A DNA stretch of 50,756 nt from the NCBI GenBank assembly GCA_045110675.1, contig JBGCGJ010000063.1:1-50756 (forward strand), in the 5' to 3' direction. The notes beneath the pieces are model-generated. The model saw only the letters and a program-made list of their open reading frames with translations. It was not told the DNA's origin and searched no databases. Of this stretch, positions 9,501 to 19,478 are shown piece by piece. Made by a program: the position numbers and the translations under genes. The DNA is from JBALVT01 sp045110675 (GTDB lineage Bacteria; Pseudomonadota; Gammaproteobacteria; Pseudomonadales; Halieaceae). Position 1 is the first letter of the stretch. The number at the start of each line of letters is the position of its first letter.

Positions 9501-9567
9501 CAGCCCATTTTGGGATACACAGCGTGGCCAAGTGAGGCGACAGTCGACTAGCCCTCCGAGAATATTT

Positions 9568-10911
9568 GTGAGTAAAAAGTTATACATTAAAACCCATGGC
9601 TGCCAGATGAATGAATACGATTCATCTCGCATGCGCGATCTGCTGGGCGAAAGTCATGATTTGGTGCCCACCGACAGCCCTGAAGACGCCGATGTTCTAT
9701 TGCTAAATACCTGTTCTATAAGGGAAAAAGCTCAAGAAAAGGTATTTCATCAACTGGGCCGCTGGAAGCATCTGAAACAGAAAAACCCCGATCTCATCAT
9801 CGGTGTGGGCGGCTGTGTCGCCAGCCAGGAGGGCGCTGCCATTGGCAAACGCGCCCCCTATGTCGACCTCGTGTTTGGCCCGCAAACCCTGCATCGACTG
9901 CCGGAAATGATGGAAAAACGCGGCCCGGGCGGCACCCTGGTGGTCGACGTCAGCTTTCCTGAGATTGAGAAATTCGACAAACTTCCCGAACCTCAAGTCG
10001 ATGGACCCACCGCATTTGTGTCGATTATGGAAGGCTGCAGCAAATACTGCACTTTCTGTGTGGTGCCTTACACCCGTGGGGAAGAAGTTTCGCGGCCGGT
10101 AGACGACGTTATTGCGGAGATTGCCCATCTCGCTCAGGGCGGAGTGCGTGAAGTTAACTTGCTGGGGCAGAATGTAAATGCCTTTCGCGGCCCCAATCAC
10201 CTCGATGAAATAGTGGATTTTGCCGAGTTGCTAAGCTATGTCGCCAAGGTTCCAGGGATTGAACGTATTCGCTACACCACCTCTCATCCGGTGGAATTTT
10301 CCGATGCACTCATCGAAGCCTACGCCGAAATACCTCAGCTGGTGAATCACCTGCACCTGCCCGTACAAAGTGGATCAGATCGTATTTTAATGGCGATGAA
10401 ACGCGGCCACACCGCCCTGGAATACAAGTCGAAGATTCGCAAACTACGTAAATTGCGTCCCGACATCAGTATTTCCTCTGATTTCATCATCGGTTTTCCG
10501 GGTGAATCCGAGGCTGACTTTGCCGCCACAATGAAACTCATCGAAGAGGTTGAATTCGACAGTTCATTCAGTTTTATCTACAGCGCTCGCCCCGGCACCC
10601 CAGCTTCCGAGCTACCCGATGTCACCGACGAAGAGACCAAGAAAAAGCGCCTGAAAATCCTTCAGGATCGCATTATCCAACAGGCTCAGATGATCAGCCG
10701 GCGAATGGTCGGTACCACGCAGAACATACTGGTCACCGGTGTCTCGAAAAAAGACCCTGGGCAGTTGCAGGGTCGCACGGAAAACAATCGGGTCGTCAAT
10801 TTTTCAACGACAGACATGTCACTGATTGGCGGCTTCATTGACGTTGAAATTCTCGATGCCCTGCCCAATTCATTGCGCGGCGCCATAAGCCCCTCTTCCA
10901 CCGTCATTTGA
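9568..10911 (+). CDS. miaB: tRNA-2-methylthio-N6-isopentenyladenosine synthase
   Basis: This 447-residue radical-SAM methylthiotransferase adds the methylthio group to isopentenyl-A37 of tRNA. The N-terminal domain carries the three cluster cysteines in KTHGCQMNEYDS, LNTCSIREKA and GVGGCVASQ. The radical-SAM motif is CSKYCTFC near residue 155. The C-terminal TRAM domain includes GRTENNRVVNF. I start it at the GTG at 9568 (MSKKLYIKTHGC), which aligns with known family starts; the frame is open 12 codons further up to another GTG. The stop overlaps the TTG start of phoH. Confidence 0.96.
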   Translation: MSKKLYIKTHGCQMNEYDSSRMRDLLGESHDLVPTDSPEDADVLLLNTCSIREKAQEKVFHQLGRWKHLKQKNPDLIIGVGGCVASQEGAAIGKRAPYVDLVFGPQTLHRLPEMMEKRGPGGTLVVDVSFPEIEKFDKLPEPQVDGPTAFVSIMEGCSKYCTFCVVPYTRGEEVSRPVDDVIAEIAHLAQGGVREVNLLGQNVNAFRGPNHLDEIVDFAELLSYVAKVPGIERIRYTTSHPVEFSDALIEAYAEIPQLVNHLHLPVQSGSDRILMAMKRGHTALEYKSKIRKLRKLRPDISISSDFIIGFPGESEADFAATMKLIEEVEFDSSFSFIYSARPGTPASELPDVTDEETKKKRLKILQDRIIQQAQMISRRMVGTTQNILVTGVSKKDPGQLQGRTENNRVVNFSTTDMSLIGGFIDVEILDALPNSLRGAISPSSTVI

Positions 10912-11993
10912 CTGTATCGAATTCCGGTATATCCTTTAGATTCTACTTATCGCCCGCAGCGGGCCAGAGCAAATTGAACAGCGAATCAGCAAGCACACAA
11001 TCGACACAGCAAAGTCTCACCCTTGAACCCAATGATGCGCGTCACCTGGCGATGTTGTGCGGCCAGTTGGACAGCCATCTGCGGCTGATCGAACAGCGCC
11101 TCGGCATCCGCATCAGTGCCAGGGGCAACCTATTCCAGCTCACGGGAACTGCGGTCAATACGGCTGCGGGTAAAGAGTTCTTGATTCACCTGTACGCCGA
11201 AATATGCCAGGGCGTCAGTCTTACACCCGAATCCCTGCATCTGCAATTGCAACACTTCTCGGGAGACCACCAGACTCAGCCAGCGGACGAGGGCACTGTA
11301 GAAGCCATTCAGGTCATTCGTACTAAACGCGGAACCATCAAACCCAGGGGTAAAAATCAGCAGGCCTATGTACGTACGGTCACCCACTGCGATATCTGTT
11401 TTGGGATTGGCCCGGCGGGGACCGGCAAAACCTATCTGGCTGTAGCCTGTGCAGTCGAAGCCCTGCTCGAAGAGCGCGTACGGCGTATTTTACTTGTCCG
11501 ACCGGCGGTGGAAGCCGGAGAAAAGCTGGGATTCTTGCCCGGGGATTTAAGCCAGAAAATAGACCCCTACTTGCGCCCTTTGTATGACGCTCTCTACGAA
11601 ATGTTAGGGTTCGAAACGGTGAGCAAGTATATCGAGCGCAACATTATTGAAGTGGCACCACTGGCATTTATGCGTGGCCGCACCCTGAACAATTCCTTCA
11701 TCATTCTCGACGAAGCGCAGAATACAACGCGCGAGCAGATGAAGATGTTTCTGACCCGCATTGGCTTTGGTTCCACCGCCGTTATCACCGGTGACGTCAC
11801 CCAGATAGATCTGCCCAAGGGCGCGCCCTCTGGCCTCACCCACGTGAGTAATATACTCAAAGATGTCGACGGTTTAGGCTTTACCTATTTCGCCAACAAA
11901 GACGTTGTCCGCCACCCACTGGTTCAGAGAATTGTGGCGGCGTATGACGAGCACGATGAACAACCCGCTGTGCTCGACAAAGGTCGACAATGA
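10908..11993 (+). CDS. ybeZ: PhoH-like ATPase (YbeZ)
   Basis: This 361-residue PhoH-family NTPase is predicted to be an RNA-associated ATPase that works with the YbeY endoribonuclease encoded next. An N-terminal KH-like segment (about 40-120) precedes the P-loop GPAGTGKTYLA near residue 168, RPAVEAGEKLGFLPGD near 203 and the Walker B FIILDEAQNTT near 265. The first 35 residues have no family counterpart, so the true start may be downstream of the TTG at 10908. It overlaps miaB and ybeY by 4 bases each. Confidence 0.92.
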   Translation: MTVSNSGISFRFYLSPAAGQSKLNSESASTQSTQQSLTLEPNDARHLAMLCGQLDSHLRLIEQRLGIRISARGNLFQLTGTAVNTAAGKEFLIHLYAEICQGVSLTPESLHLQLQHFSGDHQTQPADEGTVEAIQVIRTKRGTIKPRGKNQQAYVRTVTHCDICFGIGPAGTGKTYLAVACAVEALLEERVRRILLVRPAVEAGEKLGFLPGDLSQKIDPYLRPLYDALYEMLGFETVSKYIERNIIEVAPLAFMRGRTLNNSFIILDEAQNTTREQMKMFLTRIGFGSTAVITGDVTQIDLPKGAPSGLTHVSNILKDVDGLGFTYFANKDVVRHPLVQRIVAAYDEHDEQPAVLDKGRQ

Positions 11994-12469
11994 AACTAGT
12001 CGTTGAAATAGACAGCGCCAGCTCTGAACCCGCACCAGAAGAGGGTGACTTACGAAGCTGGATTCGCGCCGCACTCAGCGACCGACAACGAGACACCGAA
12101 ATCAGTGTGCGACTGGTTGATATCGAAGAGATGAGTGAACTCAACCAACGCTATCGAAACAAGACTGGACCGACCAATGTGTTGTCCTTCCCGGCCGACA
12201 TTCCCGCCGAACTCAATCATCCACTGCTGGGAGACATCGTCATTTGCGCGCCTGTGGTAAGGCGCGAAGCAGCCGAACAAGGCAAGCCCGAAGAATCTCA
12301 CTGGGCACATATGACAGTCCACGGAACGCTTCACTTGCTGGGCTACGATCATGTGGTTGAAGCCGAAGCCGAGGCTATGGAAGCCATGGAAACAGCCATA
12401 TTGGCGACTCTAAATTACCCCTGCCCTTACAGCGCAAACGCGACGCCCCTGGAGCATGTTGCCCAATGA
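11990..12469 (+). CDS. ybeY: Endoribonuclease YbeY (rRNA maturation)
   Basis: At 159 residues it has the usual YbeY length. YbeY is a zinc-dependent single-strand endoribonuclease for 16S rRNA 3' maturation and ribosome quality control. The hallmark zinc motif HGTLHLLGYDH is present near residue 111, preceded by NVLSFPAD near residue 62 and LGDIVIC near residue 78. It starts inside the end of phoH and ends inside the start of ybeX, each with a 4-base overlap. Confidence 0.95.
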   Translation: MKLVVEIDSASSEPAPEEGDLRSWIRAALSDRQRDTEISVRLVDIEEMSELNQRYRNKTGPTNVLSFPADIPAELNHPLLGDIVICAPVVRREAAEQGKPEESHWAHMTVHGTLHLLGYDHVVEAEAEAMEAMETAILATLNYPCPYSANATPLEHVAQ

Positions 12470-13311
12470 CCGAAGACCGATCAGAAAACGATTCTGAAGA
12501 GAAATCGTGGCTTGATAAAATCACCCATTTATTTTCCTCCGAACCCAGAACCCGCAGCGACCTCGAGGACGTGTTGTCTGTCGCCGCCGATAATGAAGTT
12601 ATCGATCCGGACGCTAAAAGCATCATTGAGGGCGCACTGCAGGTTAGCGACATGCAAACCCGGGAGGTCATGATTCCACGATCGCAGATGGTCGTCGTCA
12701 AACACGAGTGGACCCTCGAGGAAATTCTTCCCAACATTATTAGCAGCGGCCACTCCCGCTACCCAGTGATTGGCGAGAATCCCGATGATGTTTTAGGTGT
12801 TTTGCTGGTGAAAGACTTACTACCGCAACTTCTCAATAATAACCATGAAGAGTTCAGCATCGATAATTTGCTCAGGCCCACCCTGGTTGTGCCCGAGAGT
12901 AAGCGTCTGAATGTTCTACTTAGGGAGTTTCGCGAAAACCGCAATCACATGGCCATTGTAATTGATGAGTATGGCGGCATTGCCGGCCTGGTTACCATTG
13001 AAGATGTATTGGAAGAAATCGTTGGTGAAATAGAGGATGAGACAGACGCGCAAGCGGACCGTTTTATTCGAAAAATTTCCGACGATGATTTTTTTCTCGA
13101 TGCCCTCACCCCCATCGATGAATTCAACGATTATTTCGAATCGAAATTCAGTACCGAAGAATTTGACACCATAGGCGGTCTGGTCATTCATGAGTTCGGG
13201 CACATGCCAACGGTCAATGAAACCACCGTGATTGAGAACTTTGAATTCAAGGTGATCACGGCGGATCAGCGCAAGGTTAAAACCCTGCGACTGCGCCCCG
13301 TCAGTCAATAA
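12466..13311 (+). CDS. ybeX: CBS-pair protein, CorC/YbeX family
   Basis: This 281-residue cytoplasmic protein has two CBS domains (about 70-190, with MQTREVMIPRSQM and DVLGVLLVKDLL) and a C-terminal CorC/HlyC domain (about 205-280, DTIGGLVIHEFGHMP). The family is linked to magnesium/cobalt homeostasis and, through its position beside ybeY and ybeZ, to ribosome function. There is no membrane segment. Lnt follows 19 bases downstream, as in many gammaproteobacteria. Confidence 0.92.
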   Translation: MTEDRSENDSEEKSWLDKITHLFSSEPRTRSDLEDVLSVAADNEVIDPDAKSIIEGALQVSDMQTREVMIPRSQMVVVKHEWTLEEILPNIISSGHSRYPVIGENPDDVLGVLLVKDLLPQLLNNNHEEFSIDNLLRPTLVVPESKRLNVLLREFRENRNHMAIVIDEYGGIAGLVTIEDVLEEIVGEIEDETDAQADRFIRKISDDDFFLDALTPIDEFNDYFESKFSTEEFDTIGGLVIHEFGHMPTVNETTVIENFEFKVITADQRKVKTLRLRPVSQ

Positions 13312-13330
13312 AGCAAACTTACGGATCGAC

Positions 13331-14851
13331 ATGATCGCTAACGCCAACACTCGTTCGAGCCGGCTATTGATCGCTGTAGCAGCTCTTGCTGCTGGCTCCG
13401 GCGTCACCTTGTCTCTGGCACCTATCCACTTCTGGCCAGCGGGTATTATCAGTTGTATCGCGCTGCTCTTTTTACTTCAATCGTGTACAGCAAGACAGGC
13501 CTTTTGGCGAGGCTGGCTGTTTGGACTGGGCGTATTTGGCACCGGAGTCTCATGGGTTTATGTCAGCATCCATGTTCACGGCAATACCAATATTCCGCTG
13601 GCAGTATTCCTAACCTGTTTATTCTGTGGCGGCCTGGCACTGCTGCACGGCATGCTGGGCTGGTGCTATGCTCAATTTGTCCGCGGCTTACCTGGAGGCG
13701 TACTCATTGGCATGCCCATTTTATGGGTCTTGTTTGAGTGGTTTAGAAGCTGGTTTCTCACAGGGTTTCCCTGGCTGTATTTGGGCTACGCCCACGTCGA
13801 CACCTGGCTGGCCGGCTGGGCTCCCATCGTAGGTATTTATGGGCTGTCACTGTTCTGTGTCATCACCGCAAGCTGCATTTATTTGGCATGGCGGAACCGC
13901 AATCCAAGACAGTGGTTGACCTCTGCACTGGTTTCTTTGGCCCTGTGGTTGGTGGGTGCGCAGCTGCAATCTGTGGAATGGGTCAGCCGCCAAAGCGACA
14001 AGCCGATATCAGTGGCCATTTATCAGCCCAATATTCCCCAGGAACACAAATGGGATAGGGCTTGGTATCAACCCATTTTGCAGAAGTACCAAAGCGCAAC
14101 CGAATCGCTGTACGGGCAGGATATTGTGATCTGGCCAGAGTCAGCCATTCCCAATTTTTATCAACGCAGCCGCGTATTTATCGACCCCATTGCCCGGCGA
14201 GCCGCTGACAATGACACCACGTTAATCACCGGTATTCCCTTTCGCTCCGAAGAGGGTGACGCCTACTTCAACAGCATTGTGGCGCTGGGAGCCGGCAAAG
14301 GCGTCTACCACAAGCAACGGCTCGTTCCCTTCGGCGAATATCTGCCCCTGGAAAAACAACTGCGCGGCTTGATTTCGTTCTTCGATTTACCGATGTCCAG
14401 TTTTTCACCGGGACTTCCCGACCAGGCTTTTCTGCGTTCAGGAGACTACAGTGTCGCCCCTTATATCTGCTACGAAGTGGTCTATCCGGATTTGGTTGCC
14501 AGGAATGCGAGTGCTGCGGACATACTCATTACCATTAGCAACGACAGTTGGTTCGGCAGTTCCCTGGGGCCGCTACAGCACTTGCAAATGGCTCAAATGC
14601 GCGCCCTGGAAAATGGCCGCTACCTGATTCGCGCTACTAATAATGGTGTTTCCGCCATTATTGACCACCGCGGAGACCTCGTCGTACAAACACCGCAATT
14701 CGTGGAAACCACATTGAAAAGCGACGTTTTCGTGATGTCGGGAAAGACGCCTTTTGGATATTACGGCTCAACTCCGCTGCTATTGACCATTGCCCTGGTG
14801 CTGTCATTAATGGCGATGATAAAACGACGCGGCAAACCGGCGGATAGCTGA
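13331..14851 (+). CDS. lnt: Apolipoprotein N-acyltransferase
   Basis: This 506-residue inner-membrane enzyme adds the third acyl chain to lipoproteins. About six hydrophobic segments fill residues 10-215, followed by a periplasmic nitrilase-like domain. The catalytic triad is visible: E in WPESAIPNF near 265, K in YHKQRLVPFGEYLP near 325, and C in PYICYEVVYPD near 380. A last membrane helix closes the protein. It belongs to the plus-strand core operon, with a 137-base gap before leuS. Confidence 0.95.
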   Translation: MIANANTRSSRLLIAVAALAAGSGVTLSLAPIHFWPAGIISCIALLFLLQSCTARQAFWRGWLFGLGVFGTGVSWVYVSIHVHGNTNIPLAVFLTCLFCGGLALLHGMLGWCYAQFVRGLPGGVLIGMPILWVLFEWFRSWFLTGFPWLYLGYAHVDTWLAGWAPIVGIYGLSLFCVITASCIYLAWRNRNPRQWLTSALVSLALWLVGAQLQSVEWVSRQSDKPISVAIYQPNIPQEHKWDRAWYQPILQKYQSATESLYGQDIVIWPESAIPNFYQRSRVFIDPIARRAADNDTTLITGIPFRSEEGDAYFNSIVALGAGKGVYHKQRLVPFGEYLPLEKQLRGLISFFDLPMSSFSPGLPDQAFLRSGDYSVAPYICYEVVYPDLVARNASAADILITISNDSWFGSSLGPLQHLQMAQMRALENGRYLIRATNNGVSAIIDHRGDLVVQTPQFVETTLKSDVFVMSGKTPFGYYGSTPLLLTIALVLSLMAMIKRRGKPADS

Positions 14852-14988
14852 GCGTCTCTCACAAATTACTGATAGAATTCTTCTTTTTACTACTCAGTCA
14901 AAACACTACTCAACACCAAAACAAGGCTTGGCCCCGGATGGCCAGGGCATTTTCTTTCACCCCATAGCAACGAGATTTGATACCCGCG

Positions 14989-17439
14989 ATGGACCAGCAT
15001 TACAACCCGCAAGCCCTGGAGCAAAACACTCAAAAATACTGGCTGGAGAACAATAGCTTTGCTGTTGCGCCGGATGATTCCAGAGATAAGTTCTACTGCC
15101 TGGCGATGTTCCCCTACCCCAGTGGTCAGCTTCATATGGGCCACGTTCGCAATTACACCATTGCGGATGTCATCGCACGCTACCAGCGCATGCAAGGAAA
15201 AAATGTACTGCAGCCCATGGGCTGGGATGCTTTTGGTTTACCGGCTGAAAACGCTGCCATGAAGCACAATGTGCCCCCCGCCGAGTGGACAGCGGAAAAT
15301 ATTAACTACATGCGCGCGCAATTGCAGCGCCTGGGTTTTGCCTACGATTGGGACAGAGAATTCGCCACCTGCGACCCCGAGTACTACCGCTGGGAGCAAT
15401 GGTTTTTCACTCGCTTGTTTGAAAAAGGTCTGGCCTACAAGAAAAAAGCAGAAGTGAACTGGTGTGAAACCGATCAGACGGTATTGGCCAACGAGCAAGT
15501 CGTCGATGGTTGCTGCTGGCGTTGTGACAATCCGGTTGAACGACGCGAGATCGACCAATGGTTTATTAAAATAACTGAGTATGCTGATCAGCTTTTGAAC
15601 GACCTCGATCAACTGGATCAATGGCCCGAGCAAGTGCGCACTATGCAGCGCAACTGGATTGGTCGCTCGGAGGGCGTGGATCTCGATTTTGGTCTGAGTG
15701 ATGGCGGCGCATTGAGCGTCTATACGACGCGGCCAGATACTTTGATGGGCGTCACTTATGTCGCGGTAGCACCACAACATCCTTTGGCGCAATCCGCGGC
15801 CGAGAACAATCCCGAGCTTGCGGCATTTATCGAGTCGCAATCCAATATCAAGGTTGCCGAGGCGGAGATGGCCACCATGGAAAAGCTCGGCATGGCGACG
15901 GGAATGTCTGTCACCCACCCACTGACCGGCGCGGAAGTACCGGTATGGATCGCCAATTTTGTACTCATGAGTTACGGCTCGGGGGCTGTCATGTCGGTTC
16001 CGGGTCACGATCAACGGGATTGGGAATTTGCTTCCAAGTATCAGTTGCCCATCGCCCAGGTGATCGTGCCCAGTGACGATGAGCCCTGTGACATCAGCAG
16101 CGCCGCCTTCACTGCGAAGGGAACACTAGTGAATTCGGGTGAGTTTGACGGCTTGAATTTCGAACAGGCCTTTGCAGCCATTGCCGACCGCCTCGAGAGC
16201 GAAGGCAAAGGTAAACGCACCGTCAATTTCCGATTGCGCGATTGGGGCGTGTCAAGACAGCGCTATTGGGGCGCACCTATTCCAATCATCAACTGCGTGG
16301 ATTGCGGCGCGGTCACAGTGCCAGACAGTGATCTGCCCGTTGTGCTACCCACTGACGTCGTCTTCGATGGCTCGGGCTCTCCCATTAAAAAAATGCCTGA
16401 GTTCTACCAAACCAGCTGCCCCAAGTGCGGCGGTGAGGCAGTGCGTGAAACCGACACCTTCGACACCTTTATGGAATCCTCCTGGTATTACGCGCGCTAT
16501 GCATCGGCGGGCAACAACGAGGCCATGCTGGACGACGGTGCCAATTACTGGGCACCCGTAGACCAATACGTAGGGGGCATCGAACACGCTATCTTGCATT
16601 TGCTCTATGCACGTTTCTTTCACAAGCTGATGCGCGACGAAGGTCTGGTCAACTCAGACGAACCGTTTATCCGTCTGCTGACCCAGGGCATGGTATTGAA
16701 AGACGGTGCGAAAATGTCCAAGTCCAAGGGCAACACGGTAGATCCACAATCGCTCATCGACAACTACGGAGCCGATACGGTTCGCCTGTTCAGTATGTTT
16801 GCCGCTCCACCAGAGCAATCTTTGGAGTGGGCAGACTCGGGTGTAGAAGGCGCCAATCGTTTTCTCAAGCGGCTCTGGAAGCTGGCCTCGACACATGTTG
16901 AACTGGGGCCAGTAGTCGACTTACAAAAGGCAGACCTCGACGATAGCCAAAAAGCCGTGCGACGCAAAACTCACGAAACCATCGCCAAGGTGAGCGATGA
17001 TTTCGGTCGTCGACAAACCTTCAATACCGCCATCGCTGCCATCATGGAGCTGTGCAACGAATTGGCCAAGCTTGATTCTAGCAACCCGCAAAGTCGCGCC
17101 ATTTTGAATGAAGCTCTGGAAGCGGTAGTGAAAATGCTCTCTCCCATTGCCCCCCACATCACCCAAGCATTATGGCAGGCACTGGGTCACCAGAGCGATT
17201 TTCTCAACGCCGCCTGGCCAACAGTAGACGAATCGGCCTTAACCCGTGACAGCATTGAGATGGTTGTTCAGGTCAATGGCAAGGTCCGCGATAGAATGGA
17301 AGTGTCAGTCGATGCCAGCAAAGAGGACATAGAGGCCAATGCCCTCACCCAGGACAACGTAAAGCGTTTTCTGGAAGGCGTGACGGTAAGGAAAGTGATT
17401 GTGGTACCGGGTAAACTGGTTAATATTGTCGCCAATTAA
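14989..17439 (+). CDS. leuS: Leucyl-tRNA synthetase
   Basis: This 816-residue class I synthetase charges tRNA-Leu. The HIGH motif appears as PYPSGQLHMGH near residue 41 and the KMSKS loop as KMSKSKGN near 575. Between them lies the CP1 editing domain with TTRPDTLMG and GHDQRDWEF. Paired CxxC-type cysteines occur near 155-180 and 435-480. I use the ATG at 14989 (MDQHYNPQALEQ), which fits the family; an in-frame TTG lies 4 codons upstream. lptE starts 6 bases after the stop. Confidence 0.97.
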   Translation: MDQHYNPQALEQNTQKYWLENNSFAVAPDDSRDKFYCLAMFPYPSGQLHMGHVRNYTIADVIARYQRMQGKNVLQPMGWDAFGLPAENAAMKHNVPPAEWTAENINYMRAQLQRLGFAYDWDREFATCDPEYYRWEQWFFTRLFEKGLAYKKKAEVNWCETDQTVLANEQVVDGCCWRCDNPVERREIDQWFIKITEYADQLLNDLDQLDQWPEQVRTMQRNWIGRSEGVDLDFGLSDGGALSVYTTRPDTLMGVTYVAVAPQHPLAQSAAENNPELAAFIESQSNIKVAEAEMATMEKLGMATGMSVTHPLTGAEVPVWIANFVLMSYGSGAVMSVPGHDQRDWEFASKYQLPIAQVIVPSDDEPCDISSAAFTAKGTLVNSGEFDGLNFEQAFAAIADRLESEGKGKRTVNFRLRDWGVSRQRYWGAPIPIINCVDCGAVTVPDSDLPVVLPTDVVFDGSGSPIKKMPEFYQTSCPKCGGEAVRETDTFDTFMESSWYYARYASAGNNEAMLDDGANYWAPVDQYVGGIEHAILHLLYARFFHKLMRDEGLVNSDEPFIRLLTQGMVLKDGAKMSKSKGNTVDPQSLIDNYGADTVRLFSMFAAPPEQSLEWADSGVEGANRFLKRLWKLASTHVELGPVVDLQKADLDDSQKAVRRKTHETIAKVSDDFGRRQTFNTAIAAIMELCNELAKLDSSNPQSRAILNEALEAVVKMLSPIAPHITQALWQALGHQSDFLNAAWPTVDESALTRDSIEMVVQVNGKVRDRMEVSVDASKEDIEANALTQDNVKRFLEGVTVRKVIVVPGKLVNIVAN

Positions 17440-17445
17440 ATTTTT

Positions 17446-18021
17446 ATGAGACTCACTATGCAAGGTCGCAAATTCGTGCAGCTGATGGTAACCGTCGCAG
17501 TGGTCTGCGCACTGAGTGCCTGTGGATTTCAATTGCGTGGCACCGGCGGAACCAGCCTGCCCGAGTCCTGGAAGAAAATGTTTCTGTACACCAGCAACCC
17601 CAATGGTGAGTTGAGCCGGGAAATACAGAGCACCTTCTCTGCAAACGATATCACCTGGGTCGATACGGAGCTTGCCAATTACACGCTGGCAGTCGGCGGA
17701 GAACAATTTAAACAACGTAACTTATCGATTAATGCCCAAGCCAGAGCCTCTGAATTCGAACTCACCATGAGTACGGTTTTTTCAGTAAGAGATGCCGCAG
17801 GCCAACAAGTTATTGAAGCCAGCGAAGCCACTGTGGTGAAACAAATGGAAAACGACCCCAGCAATGTAGTCGGCAAGGCTGAGGAAGTACGCCTGCTGAA
17901 AACAGAAATGCGCACCGAGTTGGTCCAGCAAATATTGCGCCGCGTGGGTTATTTTGCCTCCAGCACAACACCCGGCATAAGCGCCGACATTCCATCGGAC
18001 ACACCCCCCAACACCCCTTGA
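17446..18021 (+). CDS. lptE: LPS assembly lipoprotein LptE
   Basis: This 191-residue outer-membrane lipoprotein plugs the LptD barrel for LPS export. A hydrophobic signal ends in the lipobox LSAC near residue 26, directly followed by GFQLRGTGG, a typical LptE start of the mature protein. The position between leuS and holA is conserved in gammaproteobacteria. The start may be the ATG at 17446 or the one at 17458. The stop TGA shares its A with the holA start codon. Confidence 0.92.
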   Translation: MRLTMQGRKFVQLMVTVAVVCALSACGFQLRGTGGTSLPESWKKMFLYTSNPNGELSREIQSTFSANDITWVDTELANYTLAVGGEQFKQRNLSINAQARASEFELTMSTVFSVRDAAGQQVIEASEATVVKQMENDPSNVVGKAEEVRLLKTEMRTELVQQILRRVGYFASSTTPGISADIPSDTPPNTP

Positions 18022-19049
18022 TGCAACTGCGACCCGAACAACTCGCGCGCCATCTGGAGCAACAGCTTCTTCCCATCTACATTGTCAGCGGCGACGAAAC
18101 CCTGCTGATACAGGAGTCTTGCGACCTGATTCGCAAACACGCCAAGGCCGCCGGTTGTACCGAGCGAGAAGTGATCGACGCCTCAGCAAATGGCTTCAAG
18201 TGGAACGAAATTATCAACAGCGCGGCCAGTATGTCTCTCTTTGCCGAGCGCAAACTGATTGAACTGCGCGTCCCCAATGGCAAGCCCGGCGCGGAAGGCA
18301 GCAAGGCACTGTGTGAATATGTCGAAGCCGCTACCGATGAAAATATTTTGCTGATCATTGCGGGAAAGATTGATAAGCAATCAACCAACAGCAAGTGGTA
18401 CAAGGCATTGGATAGTGTCGGCGGAACTATTCAGGTCTGGCCAGTGGATGTACAACAATTACCTCGCTGGCTGGAACAGCGCGTATCTGGCGCCGGGATG
18501 ACCATCAGTTCCGATGCACTGAATTTACTGTGTGAGCGGGTTCAGGGCAATCTACTGTCAGCGGTACAAGAAGTTGAAAAGCTCAAGCTTCTGGCCAAAG
18601 ATGGAAAAATTAGTACTGAAACAGTAACTGACTCCGTTTCAGATAATGCCCGCTACAATTTGTTCGCCATGGCCGACAGTGCGGTACAAGGCGATGCCGC
18701 CGCCAGCTTGCGCATGCTAAACGGTTTGCGCGGTGAGGGCTCTGAGGCGACTGTTGTGCTGTGGGCCCTTACTCGAGAACTGCGCACACTCTATGAGATT
18801 CAAGTTGCCTGCGACAGTGGCCAGGATATTCAGCAGGCCATGCGAGCCCATCGGGTGTGGAACAACAAGATTCCCATGGTGAAGTCTGCGCTTTCGCGCC
18901 ACAACAATGCCTCGCTATCTCAGTTGCTTGCACTTGCAGCCAAGACCGATGGCAGTATTAAAGGTTTTGCCGATGGCAAGCCCTGGGACAATTTAGCAGC
19001 TCTCGTCACCGGACTCAGCCAACCAGATCGTTCTCCCGTTCTTAGTTAG
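18021..19049 (+). CDS. holA: DNA polymerase III subunit delta
   Basis: This 342-residue protein is the delta subunit of the clamp loader, which opens the beta ring. The N-terminal LRPEQLARHL and the P-loop-like region IYIVSGDETLLIQESCDLI are family hallmarks. The C-terminal collar domain (about 210-335) includes NLFAMADSAVQGDAAASLRML and a repeat of helices. The ATG lies in a TGATG overlap with lptE. It is the last gene of the core operon; a composite palindromic repeat follows. Confidence 0.93.
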   Translation: MQLRPEQLARHLEQQLLPIYIVSGDETLLIQESCDLIRKHAKAAGCTEREVIDASANGFKWNEIINSAASMSLFAERKLIELRVPNGKPGAEGSKALCEYVEAATDENILLIIAGKIDKQSTNSKWYKALDSVGGTIQVWPVDVQQLPRWLEQRVSGAGMTISSDALNLLCERVQGNLLSAVQEVEKLKLLAKDGKISTETVTDSVSDNARYNLFAMADSAVQGDAAASLRMLNGLRGEGSEATVVLWALTRELRTLYEIQVACDSGQDIQQAMRAHRVWNNKIPMVKSALSRHNNASLSQLLALAAKTDGSIKGFADGKPWDNLAALVTGLSQPDRSPVLS

Positions 19050-19126
19050 TGCACCTCGGAAGTCCAACCCCGGGAAGGCATGCCCTAATATATTCGTATA
19101 TTTCTATTAGCCCAAGGGCGAGAGTC

Positions 19127-19450
19127 GGTTTATAAAACGTCTTCTCAAGACCGTCGAGCGCATGGACGCGCGAGCCGAGGCCCCATGGATGGGTTAACGC
19201 CGTGTCTTGAGAAGACGTTTTATAAATAGACGGCAATGTGCTCGTTTAAAGCTCATAACCGGAGTTGTAAACGAGATTGGGTGGCGCTCAGATGGCTATC
19301 GATATTCTAAATTAGTTTGGGCCGCCGATTACTGCCATGTCCTGTCCAGGCACGCCGTGAACCCATCCATGGGGGCTTGACGGTAGCATTCATGCTACCG
19401 ACAGCCTTGACAGGACATGGCAGCAATCGGCTCTCTCCCGAAGGTTTTCG
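19127..19450. repeat. Composite palindromic repeat, copy 2 (between holA and the methyltransferase)
   Basis: There are two palindromes about 100 bases apart. The first has arms at 19129-19150 and 19205-19226 with 22 of 22 bases complementary; its AT-rich arm sequence is unlike those of copies 1 and 3, while its core keeps the family sequence (CCGTCGAGCGCATGGA, CCCATGGATGGGTT). The second has arms at 19325-19346 and 19409-19430 (21 of 22) and the same inner hairpins as copy 1. The element lies between convergent holA and the methyltransferase gene. The remainder of the gap (19050-19126) shows nothing recognisable. Confidence 0.85.
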
Positions 19451-19478
19451 TACTTCCATGATTTTCGTTTAGCGCTAG